A stretch of DNA of 11,820 bases, taken from NCBI GenBank assembly GCA_031969915.1, contig DALYJJ010000170.1:1-11820 (forward strand). Reading direction: 5' to 3'. This document shows positions 1 to 4,226 of this stretch, one piece after another. The notes under the pieces are model-generated. The model had not been told where the DNA came from. It saw nothing but the letters and a program-made list of their open reading frames with translations, and made no database searches. Source of the stretch: DALYJJ01 sp031969915. GTDB taxonomy: Bacteria; Acidobacteriota; Terriglobia; Bryobacterales; Bryobacteraceae. Every line of letters starts with the position of its first letter. The stretch's first letter is position 1. The translations under genes and the position numbers were made by a program.

Positions 1-1001
1 CGCCCCAGTTCTTCGCAATCGCGTTGACTCCTCAGATTCCCTTCGCGCCGGCCTTCCCCAACATTCTTTCGGGAATCCCTCAGGGTGTTCCGCTCCCCGC
101 CCAAGACATCACGACCGTAGTGCCGGATTTCGCGAGCCTGTACTCGATCAATGCGAACCTTTCGGTGAGTCGGGAGATCGCGAGGAACCTCGCACTGACG
201 GCGACCTACCTCTACACGCGAGGCAACCGCTTGCCGGTGATGCGCAATATCAATCTTGTCCCATCCGGCCAGGAATTGGCGGACGGTCGGCCGGTTTTTG
301 GCCCGGGGCGCGTCTTCCCTGAATTCGGCAACATTCTGGCCGCCGAGTCGGTCGGACAGTCCGTCTATAACGGCCTGAATCTGACTTTGAGCAAGCGGTT
401 CTCGCAAGGTTTCGAGCTGTTCGGCACATACACGTGGTCGCATGCCATCGACGACGCCCCGGAGCAAAACAACATCGACAGCCCCAATTTCGTTCTCTCC
501 GATCCGACCAACCGTCGCCGAGACCGCGGCAATTCGCTCACCGACAGGCGCCATGCGTTCAATGGATACCTTGTCTACACACCATCGCTGGAGGTCGGAG
601 GCCGCGTATTGCGGCACCTGGTAAACAGGAATCAGATCGCGATCATGGCGACCATTCAAAGCGGCGATGTCTTCAACATGGGCAGCAATCGAGTGTTGAA
701 CGGGGATCCATTGACGACTACCGCGTTTCAGCGCCCACTCTTCGTTGGTCGAAACACCATCCGCAGCCCTCGTACCGCGGAGTTCAACATCCGGTACACT
801 CGCTTGATCCCTCTGACCGAGCGCGTGAACCTCGAGTTCATTGCTGAATCGACGAACGTATTCAACCGGACGAACGTTGTGGGTCTGAACACGACGGCCA
901 CGGTTGACCCGGCGGGAACCATCATTGTTCCGCCTTCACTGAACGCGACCGCGGCCCTCGATCAGCGTCTCTTGCAACTGGGGTTCCGGATCTCGTTCTA
1001 A
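1..1001 (+). CDS. TonB-dependent receptor, C-terminal beta-barrel part (5' truncated by window)
   Basis: The frame is open from base 3, so the gene starts upstream of the window; about 332 codons are visible. The protein alternates polar and hydrophobic residues in strand-like stretches and has the fingerprints of the outer-membrane barrel of TonB-dependent receptors that carry an N-terminal carboxypeptidase-regulatory-like domain: LALTATYLYTRGNRLP, YNGLNLTLSKRFSQGFELF, YTWSHAIDD, DRRHAFNGYLVY, and a last strand LLQLGFRISF ending in Phe, the usual barrel assembly signal. Such receptors take up large or complexed substrates across the outer membrane with TonB/ExbBD energy; the substrate cannot be read from this part. 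Family members are usually about 1000 residues or more, so roughly two thirds lie outside. It converges with the methyltransferase pseudogene, with 11 nt between the stops. Confidence 0.85.
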   Translation, partial: PQFFAIALTPQIPFAPAFPNILSGIPQGVPLPAQDITTVVPDFASLYSINANLSVSREIARNLALTATYLYTRGNRLPVMRNINLVPSGQELADGRPVFGPGRVFPEFGNILAAESVGQSVYNGLNLTLSKRFSQGFELFGTYTWSHAIDDAPEQNNIDSPNFVLSDPTNRRRDRGNSLTDRRHAFNGYLVYTPSLEVGGRVLRHLVNRNQIAIMATIQSGDVFNMGSNRVLNGDPLTTTAFQRPLFVGRNTIRSPRTAEFNIRYTRLIPLTERVNLEFIAESTNVFNRTNVVGLNTTATVDPAGTIIVPPSLNATAALDQRLLQLGFRISF

Positions 1002-1012
1002 CGGCGAACCCT

Positions 1013-1609
1013 TCACGCGACCGCTTCGATGACGTGGACCATGCCAAAGAATCTACGTGTCGCGACGAGTGGTTCCAAGCCGGCCTTGCGGATGTTCTCC
1101 AGCGGCTCGCGATTCCACCAGCATCCAAGAAACGCAGCATGCTTAGGCGCCCGGCGGTCCTGCTATCTCGCGATTGCCGGCCAGTCACTGCGGCCGTGCT
1201 CCATTAGTAGAATTCGCCCACCAGGACGACATACGCGCCGCATCTCACGAAGCGCCCTGACCGGGTCAGGAAAGGTGCATGTGCCGAGTGTTGACACAAC
1301 CGTGTCGAACGTCCCATCCGCGAACGCGAGTCGCGTGGCATCCATTAACACCGCTTTTGCGACTCCACGCTGACGGGCATGGGAGAGCATGCCGAGGCTC
1401 AAGTCCACCGCTATGATGTCCACTCCGGCCGGATAGCAGGAGTGATTGAGGCCGGTTCCCACGGCGACCTCAAGCACACGGCCAGCAGCCGACTGCAGCA
1501 ACTTCGAGCGCAAGGGCCTAAATAGGAACAGTTCCAGCGGAACCGTCGCCAGATCGTACCACCGCGCCGCCCGGTCCCACTTGTTCTGCAGATCGCGCAG
1601 GGTATCCAT
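1013..1609 (-). pseudogene. Class I SAM-dependent methyltransferase interrupted by an in-frame amber stop
   Basis: From the ATG at 1609 the frame runs 148 codons to TAG at 1163-1165. The same frame then continues with sensible family sequence (QDRRAPKHAAFLGCWWNREP, then FFGMVHVIEAVA) to TGA at 1013-1015, for a total of 198 sense codons. A purine-rich GGAAGGGGAGGGG lies about 11 nt before the ATG. Visible motifs: SAM-binding motif I VLEVAVGTGLN (residues 45-55), acidic motif II VDLS (68-71), an FDTVVSTLGTC post-motif (101-111), and RPGGRILLMEHGR (128-140). It resembles small soluble UbiE/phosphatidylethanolamine N-methyltransferase-like enzymes of about 200 residues; the substrate is unknown. 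The stop removes the last quarter, including a Trp-rich helix that closes the substrate side. One base change (TAG from TGG or CAG) explains it. A sequencing error is the alternative. Confidence 0.75.
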
Positions 1610-1942
1610 CCGTAGCCGCGCCCCTCCCCTTCCATCCTAAGGAAGTTCTCTTGCCGTAACGAGCGATCGCGGATCCGGCTGCAGAAAAATTCTCAACGCA
1701 ATCTAGATGAGCGACTCGCCCCCGGACAAGCTCCGCAAGTATAAGAAACCTCGTTGACGGTGTTGCCGGTCCTGCACTCATTTTGGCTGCCCGACGCCCT
1801 CCAACGTCAACTCGTTTTGTGGAATTGAAGGCATGCCTTACAAGAAGAACATGCGACAACACCTCTCCCGGAGCAATGGAGCAAAGTCAAGCCGTGCCGT
1901 TCGGTCTTCCGCTTGAGCGGCGGAACGCCGCGGTGGTTCGGA
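1610..1942. other. Intergenic region without a supportable gene
   Basis: About 330 bp between the divergent methyltransferase pseudogene and the excisionase pseudogene. Long frames exist on the minus strand but have no family-like content. It contains the methyltransferase ribosome-binding region at its left end, a 12-bp perfect palindrome at 1828-1839 and a GC-rich imperfect inverted repeat near 1916-1935. It is less GC-rich than the genes to the right. No RNA gene, terminator with a U-tract, or att-like repeat of the tRNA-Gln 3' end was seen here. Confidence 0.5.
1828..1839. repeat. 12-bp perfect palindrome AAGGCATGCCTT
   Basis: The sequence equals its own reverse complement and lies about 105 bp upstream of the excisionase-like pseudogene. 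It could be an operator, but short palindromes of this size also arise by chance. No partner copy was noticed. Confidence 0.4.
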
Positions 1943-2187
1943 ATGGCGGATGACACCAGTGCCCTCATGACGGTCGAAGAGACGGCAGCATACCTCCGGC
2001 TTGCACCTTGGAATGTTCGCCACCGGGCGTCCCAAAGGAAGGTCCATACGTCAGGCTTGGCCGGAGCGTGGGGTTCCGTCATAAGGATTTGGAGCGCTTT
2101 GTGAATCACAACCTGCACGGAAATATTGATGAGCGCAACGTACGTGGCTGCCCGCCCGGTGACCGCGTGGCGCTGGCGGCCAACTGA
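1943..2187 (+). pseudogene. Excisionase-family HTH protein with a one-base frameshift
   Basis: The frame from the ATG at 1943 (or 1967) reads MTVEETAAYLRLAPWNVRHR then ASQRKV, the opening of the excisionase/MerR-like winged HTH family, in which a turn ASQRKVPYV..LG leads to an F(R)..DLERF(V) helix. After codon GTC at 2042-2044 the frame becomes nonsense and stops at 2104. Adding one base there (GGTCCATAC read as GGTCCCATAC) restores PYVRLGRSVGFRHKDLERFV and runs to TGA at 2185-2187. The missing C in a short C run is the simplest explanation. Proteins of this family usually act as recombination directionality factors or small repressors of integrating elements, which fits the integrase genes beside it. 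About 80 residues if repaired. A sequencing error is possible. Confidence 0.8.
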
Positions 2188-2214
2188 CGCGAGAGCAAAC
2201 AAGCCGGTAGCCGG

Positions 2215-2240
2215 AGGAATCTCGATGGGCAGGAATCTCG
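2215..2240. repeat. Two direct copies of AGGAATCTCG, 16 bp apart
   Basis: Identical 10-mers at 2215-2224 and 2231-2240. The first includes part of the Shine-Dalgarno of the short ORF at 2225. They could be paired binding sites for an excisionase or regulator, or just a local duplication. Confidence 0.35.
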
Positions 2241-2287
2241 GTGTTCGCATCCTTGTGAACGGGCATGACGGAAGGCGGATGACATGA
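2225..2287 (+). CDS. 20-codon putative leader ORF overlapping the HTH gene start
   Basis: An ATG at 2225 is preceded by GGAGG (2213-2217) with a 7-nt spacer, the best Shine-Dalgarno in this region. The peptide MGRNLGVRILVNGHDGRRMT ends at TGA 2285-2287, which overlaps the ATG of the next gene as ATGA. This geometry is typical of translational coupling. No family is recognised, and the peptide could be a leader whose only role is coupling, or could be chance. Comparison with related elements would decide. Confidence 0.35.
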   Translation: MGRNLGVRILVNGHDGRRMT

Positions 2288-2673
2288 GCAGCGCCGCGCT
2301 AGAGAAGCATTACCGGGTTAGAGAACTCGCCGCACTGTGGGGCTTTTCAGATAACACCATCATCAGAATGTTCGCCTGTGAGCCAGGTGTTGTGCGCCTC
2401 GAATCAGGCGCTGGCAGGCGCAAGTACACTACCTTGTCGATACCCGAGAGCGTCGCGCTCCGCGTTCACGAAAGACTCAGCCAGGAGTCGCTCCGGGCGC
2501 AGCTTTCGGCTGGGAACCCAGTTCGCGTAATACGCCTCCGTGACCTTGACGCTGGAGAGGCCAAGAAGCCGCGAAACGTCTTCAAGCTGAAATCCGGCGA
2601 GGAGATTGCTAACGGCGAACGTCTCTCGAAGGCGATGCGGCCCGCAGTCCGCAACTCCGCATCGGGAGCCTAG
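2284..2673 (+). CDS. Small HTH DNA-binding protein of the integrase module (129 aa)
   Basis: The start ATG at 2284 has GGAAGG (2270-2275) 8 nt upstream. Residues 6-65 look like a MerR/excisionase-type winged HTH: HYRVRELAALWGFSDNTIIR followed by a wing with GRRKYTTLSIPES and a helix VALRVHERLSQ. It is probably a regulator or recombination directionality factor of the neighbouring tyrosine integrase. From about residue 80 onward the frame runs antisense over the 3' end of an integrase remnant (reverse strand), so the last third may be read-through sequence rather than a selected domain. A degenerate copy with the same layout lies at 2809-2940. It follows the frameshifted excisionase gene and the leader ORF in the same direction, suggesting one transcript. 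Function is inferred from fold and context only. Confidence 0.65.
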   Translation: MSSAALEKHYRVRELAALWGFSDNTIIRMFACEPGVVRLESGAGRRKYTTLSIPESVALRVHERLSQESLRAQLSAGNPVRVIRLRDLDAGEAKKPRNVFKLKSGEEIANGERLSKAMRPAVRNSASGA

Positions 2674-2703
2674 CGTCTTCATCCGTTTCACAGAGCTCGT
2701 AGG
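2404..2703 (-). pseudogene. Tyrosine integrase remnant, C-terminal catalytic end only
   Basis: About 95 codons match the C-terminal third of the complete integrase next door. The remnant reads GPHRLRETFAV, LEDVSRLLGLSSVKVTEAYY and SRKLRPERL where the complete enzyme reads RPHRLRDTFAV, LEDVSRLLGHSSVKVTEAYY and SRKRRLERL. The HxxR box and the nucleophile Tyr are kept, but the second conserved His (LGH) is Leu. Upstream of about 2703 there is no trace of the catalytic Arg box or the N-terminal domains, so it cannot be an active recombinase. It converges with and overlaps the HTH gene at 2284. It is best read as the relic of an earlier integration or of a tandem element that lost most of its integrase. 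Confidence 0.8.
2521..2580. repeat. Direct repeat, left copy (integrase 3' region)
   Basis: This 60-bp block matches 2965-3024 at 56 of 60 positions with no gap, at a constant offset of 444 bp. Weaker similarity at the same offset extends left to about 2416. To the left of that it continues with a 6-bp indel to about 2371. It covers integrase codons around the Tyr box and is the nucleotide trace of the duplicated integrase/HTH module. Confidence 0.85.
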
Positions 2704-2724
2704 AAAAGTGGTCAGGGTTCCGGG

Positions 2725-4071
2725 TCACACCATAGAAGATGGGCGGCTTCGGTGAGAGCCTTTGGCAGGTGTCGACGGCCTATTTCCGTTGGTCGGAGAG
2801 GAACGGCGTTTGCCAGCGTGCCCGGTTTTGTCCGGGTTGCCAATATCTGGGGGAGCGGGAGGCGGAAGTTCACCATGCTTGCCATTCCGGAAAGCATGGC
2901 CACGCTTGTTCATGATCGTCTCTGTAACCAGGCGCTCTAGGCGCCGCTTGCGACTCCCAACCCATTTCGCATAGTACGCCTCCGTGACCTTGACGCTGGA
3001 GTGGCCAAGAAGCCGCGAAACGTCCTCGAGTTGCATCCCGTCAAGCAGCGCGCGGACCGCGAATGTATCGCGCAGCCGGTGCGGCCGGCAGTCCACGACT
3101 CCCACCCGTTTCCCTATTCCCTGCATCCGCTCGTAGACCGCTTGTGCGAGCGGATCGGGGTCCGTCCCTTCTCCATACCAGAACGGCCGCTTCGTCGACA
3201 GCCACTCGCATGCATAGATCCTCTGCTTCATCTCATCCGTAATGAACGCTTCCAGAAGTTTCGGTTTATCCGTCTTCTTCTGCTTCCGCGGCCGGTAGGT
3301 ATAGATCCATAGATTGTCGCCGCGGTCGAGCGAGCGCGGATCGAAGCTCACGGCGTCGCCCACGCGGAGGCCGGTCTCGAGCATGAGTTCGAGCAGGAGC
3401 CGGAAGGTCGCTGGTTTCGCGGCATAGCCGTGCGTTCCGCCGTCGAGCTGTAGCGCGCCATCAAGGATTGCCGTCACCTCTTCGTCGGTGTAGGGATCTT
3501 TCTGCTCGTACACAGCTTTCACCGTAGTCACGCGCTCGACGAGGTATTCCTTGATCCATCCCCGGCGGAACGCGGCGCGTAGAAAGCACCTGATCTTCGC
3601 GAACGCGGTTGATTTGGTGGTCCTCTCCATGTCCTTCGGCAGTCCGGCAGTTTTGAATGTCTCCAGGTGATCCACGGTCATCTCGCGGATGTACCGCACG
3701 CCTTCTGCTTCGAGGTATCGCCTGAGCCGGCCGAGCGCAAGGCGGTGCTGACTGAGCGTGCGCGGGTCAAGTTCCGGCTCCCGCGAGGCCAGGTACTTCT
3801 CAATGCACTCTGCGATGGATGGACCAGCGTTCGCGTCGGACCCGGTTTTCGCCATGAGCGAGGCGCGGAGCGCTTCGGCCTGCTTCAGGTCGGTGAAGCG
3901 CGTACTCTGCATCGGGACGATATCGCCGGACGGCGTGCGGCCCCGAATCCAGATCGGGCAGTCGCACTCCATCCAATACTGGCGGTTTTTCTTGGCGATG
4001 CGGCTCTTGTGGATGGCGCAGTTTCGGGTGTGACGCTTGTAGAGGATCAGTGTCCGGAGGACCTGAGACAT
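2725..4071 (-). CDS. Tyrosine recombinase/integrase, complete (448 aa)
   Basis: Site-specific recombinase that would integrate or excise the element ending at the tRNA-Gln. All catalytic positions are present: Arg236 in LETGLRVGD, candidate Lys263-269 in the RKQKKTDKP hairpin, His331 and Arg334 in PHRLR, His357 in LLGHSS, and nucleophile Tyr366 in TEAYY. Residues about 84-185 form the SAM-like core-binding domain. The N-terminus has Cys18, His21, Cys36 and Cys38 (RNCAIHK, ECDCPIW), which may bind a metal. After about residue 395 comes a Pro/Ser/Lys-rich tail that is antisense to the degenerate HTH copy and probably dispensable. The ATG at 4071 was chosen because the promoter 4072-4106 would start transcription on it; there is no clear Shine-Dalgarno. 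It is transcribed away from the tRNA. Target site and element identity are inferred from position. Confidence 0.92.
   Translation of the reverse strand: MSQVLRTLILYKRHTRNCAIHKSRIAKKNRQYWMECDCPIWIRGRTPSGDIVPMQSTRFTDLKQAEALRASLMAKTGSDANAGPSIAECIEKYLASREPELDPRTLSQHRLALGRLRRYLEAEGVRYIREMTVDHLETFKTAGLPKDMERTTKSTAFAKIRCFLRAAFRRGWIKEYLVERVTTVKAVYEQKDPYTDEEVTAILDGALQLDGGTHGYAAKPATFRLLLELMLETGLRVGDAVSFDPRSLDRGDNLWIYTYRPRKQKKTDKPKLLEAFITDEMKQRIYACEWLSTKRPFWYGEGTDPDPLAQAVYERMQGIGKRVGVVDCRPHRLRDTFAVRALLDGMQLEDVSRLLGHSSVKVTEAYYAKWVGSRKRRLERLVTETIMNKRGHAFRNGKHGELPPPAPPDIGNPDKTGHAGKRRSSPTNGNRPSTPAKGSHRSRPSSMV
2809..2940 (+). pseudogene. Degenerate second copy of the small HTH gene
   Basis: One plus-strand frame reads FASVPGFVRVANIWGSGRRK then FTMLAIPESMATLVHDRLC and ends at TAG 2938-2940. 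It aligns with FACEPGVVRLESGAGRRK and YTTLSIPESVALRVHERLS of the HTH protein at 2284, with a two-codon insertion. The part encoding the HTH itself (before 2809) is not recognisable and has no start, and a stop replaces the CGG at the equivalent position. It lies antisense to the last codons of the complete integrase, the same convergent overlap as in the left copy. The in-frame indel and many substitutions point to an old or diverged copy, not a recent duplication. Confidence 0.7.
2965..3024. repeat. Direct repeat, right copy (integrase 3' region)
   Basis: Partner of 2521-2580, inside the complete integrase. Only four of 60 positions differ. Homologous recombination between the two copies would delete 444 bp and fuse the complete integrase to the left HTH gene. 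Confidence 0.85.
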
Positions 4072-4106
4072 GCCCTAAGTGTAAAAGTACTTTTACGCGA
4101 CGTCAA
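4072..4106 (-). promoter_or_regulatory. Sigma70-like promoter of the integrase, predicted leaderless
   Basis: On the minus strand TTGACG (4106-4101), 17 nt, TACACT (4083-4078), then six nt and the integrase ATG. Seven nt from the -10 to the A of the ATG predicts a transcript starting at the start codon, consistent with the missing Shine-Dalgarno. Hexamers match consensus at 5/6 and 4/6. No experiment supports it. Confidence 0.55.
4081..4096. promoter_or_regulatory. 16-bp perfect palindrome between -35 and -10 of the integrase promoter
   Basis: GTAAAAGTACTTTTAC equals its reverse complement. It fills the promoter spacer and overlaps three bases of the -10, the position of a repressor operator. 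Candidate binders are the HTH/excisionase-like proteins of the same element or the integrase itself. A hairpin ending tRNA transcription is less likely: there is no loop and the stem is AT-rich. Confidence 0.55.
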
Positions 4107-4138
4107 ACGATGGCCGCAACCAATTGATAATAAACGAG

Positions 4139-4212
4139 TGGCTCCCCGGCATGGATTCGAACCACGATTCACGGCTCCAAAGGCCGCTGTCCTACCGTTA
4201 GACGACCGGGGA
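4139..4212 (-). tRNA. tRNA-Gln (anticodon TTG), CCA encoded
   Basis: The reverse strand folds as a complete cloverleaf: acceptor TCCCCGG (4212-4206) with CCGGGGA (4149-4143), a D arm with GTCT/GGAC, anticodon stem GCGGC/GCCGT with loop CTTTGGA (anticodon TTG at 4180-4178), T arm CGTGG-TTCGAAT-CCATG, discriminator G73 at 4142 and genomic CCA at 4141-4139. Anticodon UUG reads CAA and CAG as Gln. Its 5' end is 14 nt after the stop of the DUF6493-like gene on the same strand, leaving little room for its own promoter. Its 3' end faces the integrase 68 bp away, so it is the probable attachment site. Confidence 0.95.
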
Positions 4213-4226
4213 GTGCTCGCTTCAGT

